Positions 52,153 through 60,314 of a DNA stretch of 64,000 nucleotides are shown piece by piece; position 1 is the stretch's first letter; every line of letters begins with the position of its first letter. The translations under genes were made by a program, and so were the position numbers. The stretch covers positions 62,001 to 126,000 of the forward strand of contig CAZDQF010000004.1 in assembly GCA_964507445.1 (NCBI GenBank). The letters are read 5' to 3'. The notes beneath the pieces are model-generated. The model saw only the letters and a list, made by a program, of their open reading frames with translations, was not told where the DNA came from and made no database searches. The stretch is from GCA-2683135 sp964507445 (GTDB lineage: Bacteria; Planctomycetota; GCA-002687715).

Positions 52153-53001
52153 TCACCCGGTGACTGCGGACACGCCGCAGGCTCCCGAGTCCGCTTCCGC
52201 CTTGCGGAGCACGGTGCAATCGCCGTCGAACAACGGCGTCGCCCGGTCCTGATAGCTGATCCAGCGGGGGAATGAGCTGATGGCCCCGAGGTGTTCCACG
52301 AACGCCCGCCGCACCAGCTCCGGCCGGTTGTTCTGCTCCGAGAGGTGCCCCAGCACCAGCCCCCTCAACCGGGGAGAGACGGCGCGAGCCAGGGCCCGGG
52401 CGCTGTCCTCGTTGCTGATGTGCCCCAGGGAGCCTCCGACCCGTCGCTTCAGGTGCTCCGGGTACGGTCCGCGCGCCAGCATCCCAGGGTCATGGTTGGC
52501 CTCCATGAGCAGCACGGTGCATCGACTGATGGCCTCCGCCACCGCGTCATCCACGTGCCCGAGGTCCGTGAACACGCCGAGGGTGTCTTCGCCACGACTC
52601 ATGAGGAACGCCACGGGGTCCGCCGCGTCGTGGGGTTTGGCCACCGGCGAGATCTCCAGGGAGCCCACGGTGAACGGGCCCCGGGGCAACTCCACCAGCT
52701 CCTCACGGCCAGACAGGTAACGCTCGGCTCCACGCCGGGCCCCGGCCCCGATCCACACGGGCACACCGAGGTTGCGGGCCAACACCCCCACCTGGGAGAC
52801 ATGGTCGGAGTGTTCGTGGGTGATCAGGATCCCGTCCACGGACCCGGCGTCCAGCCCCAGGGACGCCATGCGCGCCCGGGTGGTCTTCAGGTTCAATCCC
52901 GCGTCGACGAGGAGCGTCGTCCCACCGGCGGTCACCAGGACCGAGTTACCGCGACTGCCGCTCCCGAGGACGCTGAACCGCAGACGTCCGTTCCCAACCA
53001 C
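52153..53001 (-). CDS. MBL-fold metallohydrolase, WalJ/YycJ-like
   Basis: The 282-residue protein has the metallo-beta-lactamase motif THEHSDH, the family opening FSVLGSGSRGNSVLV, an EANHDPGML motif and the GHLSEQNN block near the C-terminus. This matches the WalJ/YycJ subgroup, thought to be a 5'-exonuclease or DNA-processing enzyme, though its role outside Firmicutes is unclear. The start is a GTG at 53001, 26 bases from the divergent rhomboid gene. The zinc-binding His and Asp residues are all visible. Confidence 0.88.
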   Translation of the reverse strand: MVGNGRLRFSVLGSGSRGNSVLVTAGGTTLLVDAGLNLKTTRARMASLGLDAGSVDGILITHEHSDHVSQVGVLARNLGVPVWIGAGARRGAERYLSGREELVELPRGPFTVGSLEISPVAKPHDAADPVAFLMSRGEDTLGVFTDLGHVDDAVAEAISRCTVLLMEANHDPGMLARGPYPEHLKRRVGGSLGHISNEDSARALARAVSPRLRGLVLGHLSEQNNRPELVRRAFVEHLGAISSFPRWISYQDRATPLFDGDCTVLRKAEADSGACGVSAVTG

Positions 53002-53006
53002 GCGAG

Positions 53007-53018
53007 ATGTTCTAACAT
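53007..53018. promoter_or_regulatory. Short palindrome in the walJ-like/rhomboid divergent spacer
   Basis: ATGTT-CT-AACAT is a perfect inverted repeat with a 2-base centre. It overlaps the TAACAT hexamer (53013-53018) that stands 9 bases before the rhomboid ATG. It could be an operator or a chance repeat; only 26 bases separate the two starts. Confidence 0.3.
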
Positions 53019-53027
53019 GACGCCCCC

Positions 53028-54083
53028 ATGGATGCGCCCGAGTACGGCCGGTACATCACCATCGGATCACGCAGGGTTGTCTTCAGCAGCCTGCACCTGC
53101 TCATGTTCGCCATGGGCCTTGTGTTCGCAGGGGAGGTGGCCCTTGGCGGACTGGATACAAGCGGCGGCGGGCTGCTGAACATGGGAGGTATCAGCCGCGA
53201 AGCGGCCTGGGCCGTCGGGACCTCCGGCTGGCGCTCGTTTTTCCTAGTTGATCAGTGGTGGCGTCAGTTCACCTCCATCTTCATCCACCTCAGCATCGCT
53301 CACCTGCTGATGAACGCCTGGGCGCTGTACAACCTGGGGCGGCTGGCCGATCGGATCTTCGGCCCCACCCGGCTGCTGCTGGTGTTCCTGGTCACCGGTC
53401 TCGCCGGCGGAGCGGCCTCCGCCCTGTGGAGTCACCTCAACGGCTCTCCCTCCTGGGGAGGCGGCGCCAGCGGCGCCGTCTGCGGCATCCTCGGCCTGCT
53501 GCTGGCGCACACCCGCTCCCGACCGGACGCCATGAACCAGTACATCGCCCGACAGCTTCTGCAGTGGAGCGTCCTCATCCTGGCTTTCGGGCTCCTGGTC
53601 CCCAACGTGAACAACGCGGCCCACATCGGCGGCTTCGTCGCCGGCTACCTGCTGTCGAAGGTGCTCCGCGAAGGACACTTCGACGGCATGCGCGCGGACC
53701 GGGAGTTGACGGTGGTCCGGATGACCGCCGGCCTGCTGACCGCCGCCACGGTCGTGGCTCTCCTCATCGGCGGCCTGGGAGCCCGGGAGCGATACGGCAA
53801 CGTATCGGCGCTTGACGATCTGGACGAGAACCTGGAATTCGCCATCAAGGGCCAGGAACAAGGTCGGTCAAGCTCCTTGCAGGTGGCCCGCCGCGCCATT
53901 GAGCGGATCCACGTCTCGGACCCGGCCATCCGCGGGCTGCGCGATCGCGCCGTGGCCGCCCTCGAGGACAACTCCGAAGCAGGAATAGGCCTCCGGGTCC
54001 AACTCAAAATCCTGAAGGATGATGTCACCGAGGTGTTCGCGTCGCGAGCTCCCGACTGGTTCATCAGGGTGTCGCCTCGATGA
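53028..54083 (+). CDS. Rhomboid-family intramembrane serine protease
   Basis: The 351-residue protein has six or more membrane helices and the rhomboid marks: WWRQFTSIFIH, the active Ser148 in GGGASGAVCG, and His199 in NNAAHIGGFVAGYL. It would cleave single-pass membrane proteins inside the bilayer. A C-terminal cytosolic tail of about 85 residues, after a last hydrophobic segment, is helical and charged. No substrate is obvious, but membrane anti-sigma factors are possible substrates in this window. The stop overlaps the GH31 start by 4 bases. Confidence 0.9.
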   Translation: MDAPEYGRYITIGSRRVVFSSLHLLMFAMGLVFAGEVALGGLDTSGGGLLNMGGISREAAWAVGTSGWRSFFLVDQWWRQFTSIFIHLSIAHLLMNAWALYNLGRLADRIFGPTRLLLVFLVTGLAGGAASALWSHLNGSPSWGGGASGAVCGILGLLLAHTRSRPDAMNQYIARQLLQWSVLILAFGLLVPNVNNAAHIGGFVAGYLLSKVLREGHFDGMRADRELTVVRMTAGLLTAATVVALLIGGLGARERYGNVSALDDLDENLEFAIKGQEQGRSSSLQVARRAIERIHVSDPAIRGLRDRAVAALEDNSEAGIGLRVQLKILKDDVTEVFASRAPDWFIRVSPR

Positions 54084-56944
54084 CCTCCTCCCGGCAACAC
54101 CCCCTGGACGACGGGGCCCTGCTCCGAACCTCCCGCCTGACCGACGGGGTGGTGCGTCTCCAGCTCCTCGCTGCCGACGAAGCGCCATCAGATCGAAGCC
54201 ACGCCGTCCCCACGCGACAGCTCGTGGATGATCCGGCTCCGGTTCAGGTTGAGGATGAGGATGGGACCGCGGTGGTCTCCGACCCCGCCGGTGACGCCGT
54301 CGTCAGGGTGCCGCTGGACTCCTTCTCCGTTCGCGGATCGCGCCGCGCGGTGAGCTTCGAGTACGGCCAGAACGAACGGACCTTCGGCTGCGGAGAGAAG
54401 GCCGGACGCCTCGACCACAGGGGGCGTGTCATGCGGTTCTGGAACACGGACAGCGTGTTCTACGGCCGCAACACGGACCCGCTCTACAAGTCCATCCCGT
54501 TCTGGATCGGGGTCAGGGACGGGGTCGCCCATGGCGTCCTGCTGGACAACCCCGGCCGGGTGACCCTGGACTGCGGCGCCTGGGACCCGCAGCAGCTTCG
54601 GGTGCGCGTCGAGACCGGCTCGCTGGACCTCTACGTGATCCCCGGCCCCGATCCCCTGGACGTCGTCCGACGCTACACCGCGCTCACCGGGAGGCCCGCG
54701 CTCCCGCCACGATGGGCGCTGGGCTTCCATCAGTGTCGCTACAGCTACCGCCCGGCCGCCCGCGTGGTGGACCTGGCCCGCCAGTTCCGCGCCCACGACA
54801 TCCCCTGCGACGCCATCTGGCTCGACATCCATTACATGTACGGGTTCCGCAGCTTCACCTTCGACCCGGTGGGGTTCCCGGACCCGACGGCCATGGTGTC
54901 CACGCTCCACGACGACGGCTTCCGTGTGGTGGCCATGATCGACCCCGGCATCAGCGTCCGGGACGGGTACCACGTCTACGCCTCCGGCAAGGAGCGGGAC
55001 GTGTTCGTGAAGCTCCCGGACGGCAGCGAAGGGCGAGGCCTCTGCTGGCCCGGCCCCTGCGCCTACCCGGACTTCCTCTCCCCCGTCACCCGTGAGTGGT
55101 GGGGGTCCCTCTACGAGCCCATGGTCGAGCACGGCATCGACGGCTACTGGAACGACATGAACGAGCCGTCCGTGTTCGACGGACCTGGGGGCACGTTCCC
55201 CGACGACGCGGTTCACCAGACCGAAGACGGTCCGGTCTCCCACGACCAGGCACACAACGCCTACGGCCACGAGATGGTCCGGGCGACCCGGGAGGGGCTC
55301 GAGCAGCTGCAGCCGGACCGCCGCCCGTTCGTGCTCACCCGCGCCGCCTACGCGGGCAGCCAGCGCTACGCCGCCGCGTGGAGCGGGGACAACGTGTCCA
55401 CCTGGGACGACCTGCGGCACTGCGTCCCCATGGCCCTGAACATGGCCGCCAGCGGCTTCGTCCTCTACGGGCCCGATCTCGGAGGCTTCGGCGGCGCGCC
55501 GTCCCCCGAGTTGTTCGTCCGTTGGCTGCAGGCGGGCGCCCACCTGGGGCTCATGCGCGTGCACTCATGCCTGGACACGCCGGATCAGGAGCCGTGGAGT
55601 TACGGGGAGCCGTGGACGGAGCACGCCCGCGAAGCCATCCGCACCCGCTATCGCCTGCTGTCCTACACCTACTCCCTGGTCCACGAAGCGGCGGAGACCG
55701 GCACCCCCATGGTGCGGGCCTTGTGGATGCAGTGGCCGCAGATCCCTCATCTGGCCACGGCGGAGGACCGCTGGATGCTGGGCCCGGGGCTGCTGGTGGC
55801 CCCTGTGCTGGAGGCCGGGGTCACCCGCAAGACCGTCCCCCTTCCCCCCGGACGCTGGTACACGTTCCCCGAGGGACGCCCCGTCCGCCTCGATGGCTGC
55901 GATGCCACCATCGACGCGCCCCTGGACAAGACCCCCGTCCTCGCCCGGGGGGGCGCCATCGTCCCCTGGGACCGACCGGGACGGAACGCTGACGACACCT
56001 GCGGAGCGGAGCTCCGGATCAAGGTCTTCGCTGGCGGCGGCGGCGAGTTCACCCTGGTGGAAGACGACGGTGACGGCGCCGCGGACGCGGCGACCCGGCG
56101 CACGACGTTCCGCCTCCACAGCGAGCCCCTGCATCAGGTGCTGTCCATTGACGCCCCGGAGGGCGAGCACCCGGGCAACGCCCGCTGGTTTCACGTCGAG
56201 CTGCTCGGGCTCTCCGGGCCTCCCGACCAGATCATGCGTGACGGTGAACCGGAGCCGGCGCGAGAACACCCCGCCACATCCGACGACGCCGAAGGCTGGG
56301 CTTGGGACGACGAGCGCTACGCCGTGCGCCTGTGCGTTCAGGCGGATCAACTGCCGACCCGGGTCGAGCTCTCCCATCCCCCGCTCCCGACGGACGAGCG
56401 CAAGCCGGTGCTGGTGGCCACGCGGGTGGAGGACCCGGCGGCGCCCTGGCCCACCGGTGGACTGCGGCTGGAGGGACATCCGCACACGGTGCAGAGCCCG
56501 TGGTGGACCGCTCGCGACATCAGCGTCACAGCTCAGGCCCGCTGGCACGGGGAGGGCCTGCAGGTCTGCTGTCGCGTCGCCGGCGGCCCCGACGAACGTC
56601 CCGACAACGACCAGGAAGACGGTGTGCAGATGGTCCTGTCGGTCCCCGACGGCGCCGTACGCATCCGGGTCGACTGGGACGCCCAGTGCTGGGTGCGGGA
56701 GGGGCTCTACTGGGCCCCCCACAGCCGCATCAAGGCACAGGTCGCGGACACGGACGGGCAGACAGAGTTCCTCTTCCAGATCCCCGCCGCCATCCTCGGC
56801 GCCCAGGGGCTTGCGCCAGGGCTGTCCTGCGCCTTCGACCTGGGCGTCCAGCGCTCCGACGCCGCCGGCGGCAGGGCCGCCGTCCAGTGGGTCAGGGCTC
56901 TGAGCGCCCCCGACCGCCCGGGCGGGCAGCTGACCCTCGTCTGA
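54080..56944 (+). CDS. GH31 alpha-glucosidase with C-terminal CBM-like domain
   Basis: The 954-residue protein has the GH31 retaining glycosidase core. It shows IWLDIHYM, the nucleophile Asp359 in YWNDMNEPSVF, and the acid/base region with Asp437 in AAWSGDNVSTWDDL. The extra C-terminal ~180 residues (after about 780) form a beta-rich domain, with PWWTARDISVTAQARW, like a CBM9/DOMON-type sugar-binding module. No signal peptide is seen, so it may act in the cytoplasm on oligosaccharides. It overlaps the rhomboid stop by 4 bases. Released glucose could feed the ROK kinase. Confidence 0.93.
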   Translation: MTSSRQHPLDDGALLRTSRLTDGVVRLQLLAADEAPSDRSHAVPTRQLVDDPAPVQVEDEDGTAVVSDPAGDAVVRVPLDSFSVRGSRRAVSFEYGQNERTFGCGEKAGRLDHRGRVMRFWNTDSVFYGRNTDPLYKSIPFWIGVRDGVAHGVLLDNPGRVTLDCGAWDPQQLRVRVETGSLDLYVIPGPDPLDVVRRYTALTGRPALPPRWALGFHQCRYSYRPAARVVDLARQFRAHDIPCDAIWLDIHYMYGFRSFTFDPVGFPDPTAMVSTLHDDGFRVVAMIDPGISVRDGYHVYASGKERDVFVKLPDGSEGRGLCWPGPCAYPDFLSPVTREWWGSLYEPMVEHGIDGYWNDMNEPSVFDGPGGTFPDDAVHQTEDGPVSHDQAHNAYGHEMVRATREGLEQLQPDRRPFVLTRAAYAGSQRYAAAWSGDNVSTWDDLRHCVPMALNMAASGFVLYGPDLGGFGGAPSPELFVRWLQAGAHLGLMRVHSCLDTPDQEPWSYGEPWTEHAREAIRTRYRLLSYTYSLVHEAAETGTPMVRALWMQWPQIPHLATAEDRWMLGPGLLVAPVLEAGVTRKTVPLPPGRWYTFPEGRPVRLDGCDATIDAPLDKTPVLARGGAIVPWDRPGRNADDTCGAELRIKVFAGGGGEFTLVEDDGDGAADAATRRTTFRLHSEPLHQVLSIDAPEGEHPGNARWFHVELLGLSGPPDQIMRDGEPEPAREHPATSDDAEGWAWDDERYAVRLCVQADQLPTRVELSHPPLPTDERKPVLVATRVEDPAAPWPTGGLRLEGHPHTVQSPWWTARDISVTAQARWHGEGLQVCCRVAGGPDERPDNDQEDGVQMVLSVPDGAVRIRVDWDAQCWVREGLYWAPHSRIKAQVADTDGQTEFLFQIPAAILGAQGLAPGLSCAFDLGVQRSDAAGGRAAVQWVRALSAPDRPGGQLTLV

Positions 56945-56965
56945 GCGCCCCCGCCGCCCGTCCGG

Positions 56966-56971
56966 TATAAA
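56966..56971 (+). promoter_or_regulatory. TATAAA hexamer upstream of the AGCS transporter
   Basis: TATAAA lies 53 bases before the ATG at 57025, in the 80-base spacer after the GH31 gene. It is a plausible -10 box, but no good -35 is seen at 17 bases. Confidence 0.35.
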
Positions 56972-57024
56972 GACCCCGCAAGGGACCTGGGCACGGTCCG
57001 CACCACCAGCAGAGGGAAACCGAC

Positions 57025-58839
57025 ATGGGCGCAATGTTCGAGACGATCGTAGGCACGCTGGAGCACTGGGTCTGGGGCACGAACATCCCGGTCCCGTTCG
57101 TCGGCGACCTCCCCTGGCTCGCCGTCGCCCTGCTGGCCGTGGGTCTCTTCCTCACCCTGCGCATGGCGTTCATCCAGTTCCGGAAGCTGGGGCACGCGGT
57201 CCGCGTCGTGAAGGGTGACTTCGATGATCCGGAACACGCAGGTGACATCTCCCACTTCCAGGCCCTGACCACGGCCCTCTCCGCCACGGTGGGCATCGGC
57301 AACATCGCCGGCGTGGCCCTGGCCATCCACTGGGGCGGCCCCGGGGCCATCTTCTGGATGTGGGTGACCGCCGCCTTCGGCATGTGCACCAAGTACGTCG
57401 AGGTCTCCCTGGCCATGAAGTACCGGGACTTCGACGAGGCCGGCAACTCCTCCGGCGGTCCCCAGAAGTACATCCTCAAGGGACTCGGAGCCAGGTGGAA
57501 GCCCCTCGCCGTGTTCTTCGCCTTGTGCGCCATCTGCTCGTCCCTCGGCGCGGGCAACATGAACCAGATCAACACCCTGGCCCAGGCCGCCAACAACGAG
57601 TGGGGGCTGCCGTTCACGGTCACGGGCGCCGTCTGCGCGGTGCTGGTGGGGATCGTCATCCTCGGCGGCATCCAGCGCATCGGCAAGGTCACCGGCATCC
57701 TGGCTCCGGTCATGGCCTGCCTCTACACCGCGGGCGCCCTCGTCGTCCTGGCCATCAACGGGTCCGAGATCCCGGGCGCCTTCGGCACCATCTTCGAGAA
57801 CGCCTTCAACCCCACCGCGGGGATCGCCGGCACCGCCAGCGGAGCCTGGACCCTGACCCTGCTCTGGGGCGTCAAGCGGGGGCTGTTCTCCAACGAGGCC
57901 GGTCAAGGCTCCGCCCCCATCGCCCACGCCGCCGCCAAGACCGACAAGCCCCTGCGGGAAGGCCTGGTGGCGCTGCTCGAGCCGTTCATCGACACCATCG
58001 TCATCTGCACCATGACCGCCCTGGTGATCATCACCTCCGGGCTCTGGGACGACCACGTGGACAGCGAGCACGAACTGGCCCACAAGGACATGACGGTCAT
58101 GACCTGGGTAGGCGGCGACACAGCACCCACCCTCTCCGCCTTCGGCAAGGCCATGGGACGCCACGGCGATGCGCCGACCATCGAAGAGGCCGGATTCGAC
58201 GGCCCGGTGGACGGCGACCGCGAGGCCGACGGCAAGACCGTGGTCGAGAACAAGGCGCACGACGAGGTCCTCCACATCACGGACGGCCGCCCCAGCCACC
58301 TCATCCACCACGACGGCACCCGCTCCGGGGTCGTCCTCATGAAGAGCAACGGCCCGGTGGCGTTCGACGAGGACCATCACCTCATCACCCGGGACGGCGA
58401 GCCCTTCACGGGCACCGTCATGGTCAACGGCGGCAGCATCGACGTCGACAGCGCCGACGGGATCGAGATCAGCGCGGGCATGCTCAAGCTCGGACAGGAG
58501 CTGACAACCGAGGCCTTCGGCAAGGCCCTGGGCTTCCCAGGACGTGTCATCGTCACCCTGACGGTGCTCCTGTTCGCCCTGTCCACCGCCATCTCCTGGT
58601 CCTACTACGGCGACCGGTGCACGGAGTTCCTCTTCGGCATCAAGGGCGTCATCGTCTACAAGTTCGCGTTCCTGGGCTTCGTCTTCCTGGGGGCGATCCT
58701 CCCTCTGCAGACCGTCTGGACGTTCGGCGACGTGGCCCTCGGCATGATGACCGTGCCGAACCTCATCGCCATCGTGTTCCTCTCCGGGCAGGTGCGCCGG
58801 ATGCAGAACGAGTACTTCTCGGACGACGCCAACAGGTAG
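57025..58839 (+). CDS. Sodium:alanine symporter (AGCS) family protein with a large inserted loop
   Basis: The 604-residue transporter has AGCS family blocks: LTTALSATVGIGNIAGVALAI, GPGAIFWMWVTAAFGM, SNEAGQGSAPIAHAAA and the late FALSTAISWSYYGDRCTEFLFG. It takes up alanine or glycine with Na+ in most studied cases. Between helices near residues 345 and 500 there is a hydrophilic segment of about 140 residues rich in Asp, His and Gly, so the protein is longer than the usual 450-550. GAGGG stands 8 bases before the ATG. The next transporter starts 10 bases after the stop. Confidence 0.9.
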   Translation: MGAMFETIVGTLEHWVWGTNIPVPFVGDLPWLAVALLAVGLFLTLRMAFIQFRKLGHAVRVVKGDFDDPEHAGDISHFQALTTALSATVGIGNIAGVALAIHWGGPGAIFWMWVTAAFGMCTKYVEVSLAMKYRDFDEAGNSSGGPQKYILKGLGARWKPLAVFFALCAICSSLGAGNMNQINTLAQAANNEWGLPFTVTGAVCAVLVGIVILGGIQRIGKVTGILAPVMACLYTAGALVVLAINGSEIPGAFGTIFENAFNPTAGIAGTASGAWTLTLLWGVKRGLFSNEAGQGSAPIAHAAAKTDKPLREGLVALLEPFIDTIVICTMTALVIITSGLWDDHVDSEHELAHKDMTVMTWVGGDTAPTLSAFGKAMGRHGDAPTIEEAGFDGPVDGDREADGKTVVENKAHDEVLHITDGRPSHLIHHDGTRSGVVLMKSNGPVAFDEDHHLITRDGEPFTGTVMVNGGSIDVDSADGIEISAGMLKLGQELTTEAFGKALGFPGRVIVTLTVLLFALSTAISWSYYGDRCTEFLFGIKGVIVYKFAFLGFVFLGAILPLQTVWTFGDVALGMMTVPNLIAIVFLSGQVRRMQNEYFSDDANR

Positions 58840-58849
58840 CGAGACCACC

Positions 58850-60286
58850 ATGAGCAACGGAGAGACACGCGGCGCCTGGGGATCGAAGATCGGCTTCATC
58901 CTGGCGGCCGCCGGCTCTGCCATCGGGTTGGGGAACATCTGGAAGTTCCCCTACATCTGTGGCGAGAACGGCGGCGGCGCGTTCGTCCTCGTCTACCTCA
59001 TCTGCATCCTGGTGGTGGGGCTGCCCATCATGATCGGCGAGGTGATGATCGGCCGCTCGACGCAGCGGTCCCCGGTGAGCGCGCTCGAGAAGCTCACCAA
59101 CAAGCGGTCCCCCTGGAAGGCCGTGGGCGGCATGGGCGTGCTGGCCGCCTTCTTCATGCTCTCCTACTACAGCGTCGTCGCCGGATGGGCATGCCACTAC
59201 ACCTGGCTGGCCGTGTCTGGCCAGATCTCCGGCGGCAGCCCGGAGGAGGTCAAGGCCGTGTTCGGGGGCCTGTACACCGACACGACCCTGAACGTGGTGT
59301 GGCACCTGGTGTTCATGGTGCTCACCGCCTGCCTCGTCATCGGCGGCATCCAGAAGGGCATCGAACGGGGCGCCCGCATCCTCATGCCGGTGCTGTTCCT
59401 CATGCTGGTGATCCTGTTGGTCCAGGCGACCCAGCAGTCCGGTTGGGACTCGGCGCTCCAGTTCGTCTTCGAACCGGACACCTCCAAGCTCACCGCGGAC
59501 GGCGTCCTCGAGGCCCTGGGACACTCGTTCTTCACCCTCAGCCTCGGCATGGGGGCCATGATCACGTACGGCAGTTACCTGCGCCGGGACTCCAGCCTGG
59601 TGGCCAACTCCACCGCCATCTGCATCCTCGACACCGTCATCGCCCTCATGGCGTGCCTCATCCTGTTCCCCATCACCTTCAGCTTCGGCATGGACGCCGC
59701 GAAGGGGCCGGGGCTCGTGTTCCAGAACATCCCCGTCGCCCTCGCCCAGATGCCAGGCAGCCAGTTCCTGTGCGTCCTCTTCTTCGGGCTGCTGGTGTTC
59801 GCAGCGCTGACCTCTTCGATCTCGTTGCTGGAAGTGGTCGCCAGTTACTTCATCGATCAGAAGAGTTGGTCGCGCAAGAAGGCCACCATCGTCTGCGCAG
59901 CGGCCATCGCCCTGTTCGGGATCCCCTCCGCTCTCAGCGGCGGGACCACGCTCTTCGGCGCCGACTTCGCCGCTGCGAAAGAAGGCGTCCTCGGCGAAGA
60001 ATGGGGAGACATCACCCAGGGCAACTGGTTCGATTTCCTGGACTACGTGGTCTCCAACTGGATGCTGCCCCTGGGCGGTCTGTTCATCGCGGTCTTCTGC
60101 GCATGGCGACTCGGCAGCCGCGTTCGCGAAGAGGAGTTCACGCGACACACCTCGCTGGGGTACCTGTACCGCTGGTGGTTGATCCTGCTGAAGTTCATCG
60201 TCCCCGTGATCGTGGTCATCGTCTGCCTCAACGCGGCGGGCATCCTCGAGCACTTCGAGGTCCTCGAGAGCCTCGGGCTGAAGTAA
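58850..60286 (+). CDS. Neurotransmitter:sodium symporter (NSS/SNF) family transporter
   Basis: The 478-residue membrane protein has the NSS opening GFILAAAGSAIGLGNIWKFPYICGENGGGAFVL, which holds the Na+ and substrate sites of helix 1 as in LeuT. About twelve helices are visible. It likely imports an amino acid with Na+. The gene follows the AGCS transporter by 10 bases, so the two form a sodium-driven uptake pair. A GAGA sequence precedes the start. Confidence 0.93.
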   Translation: MSNGETRGAWGSKIGFILAAAGSAIGLGNIWKFPYICGENGGGAFVLVYLICILVVGLPIMIGEVMIGRSTQRSPVSALEKLTNKRSPWKAVGGMGVLAAFFMLSYYSVVAGWACHYTWLAVSGQISGGSPEEVKAVFGGLYTDTTLNVVWHLVFMVLTACLVIGGIQKGIERGARILMPVLFLMLVILLVQATQQSGWDSALQFVFEPDTSKLTADGVLEALGHSFFTLSLGMGAMITYGSYLRRDSSLVANSTAICILDTVIALMACLILFPITFSFGMDAAKGPGLVFQNIPVALAQMPGSQFLCVLFFGLLVFAALTSSISLLEVVASYFIDQKSWSRKKATIVCAAAIALFGIPSALSGGTTLFGADFAAAKEGVLGEEWGDITQGNWFDFLDYVVSNWMLPLGGLFIAVFCAWRLGSRVREEEFTRHTSLGYLYRWWLILLKFIVPVIVVIVCLNAAGILEHFEVLESLGLK

Positions 60287-60299
60287 GGCATCAGGTCGA

Positions 60300-60305
60300 T
60301 ACAAT
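60300..60305 (+). promoter_or_regulatory. TACAAT -10 hexamer before the repeat protein gene
   Basis: TACAAT ends 9 bases before the ATG at 60315; CTGAAG lies 16 bases upstream as a weak -35. No Shine-Dalgarno sequence is present, so a very short or absent leader is likely. Confidence 0.45.
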
Positions 60306-60314
60306 GTCCGGGTC

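Noticed and set aside
56707..58938. 743-codon minus-strand frame opposite the AGCS transporter
   Set aside because: Compositional shadow; the transporter motifs on the plus strand are clear.
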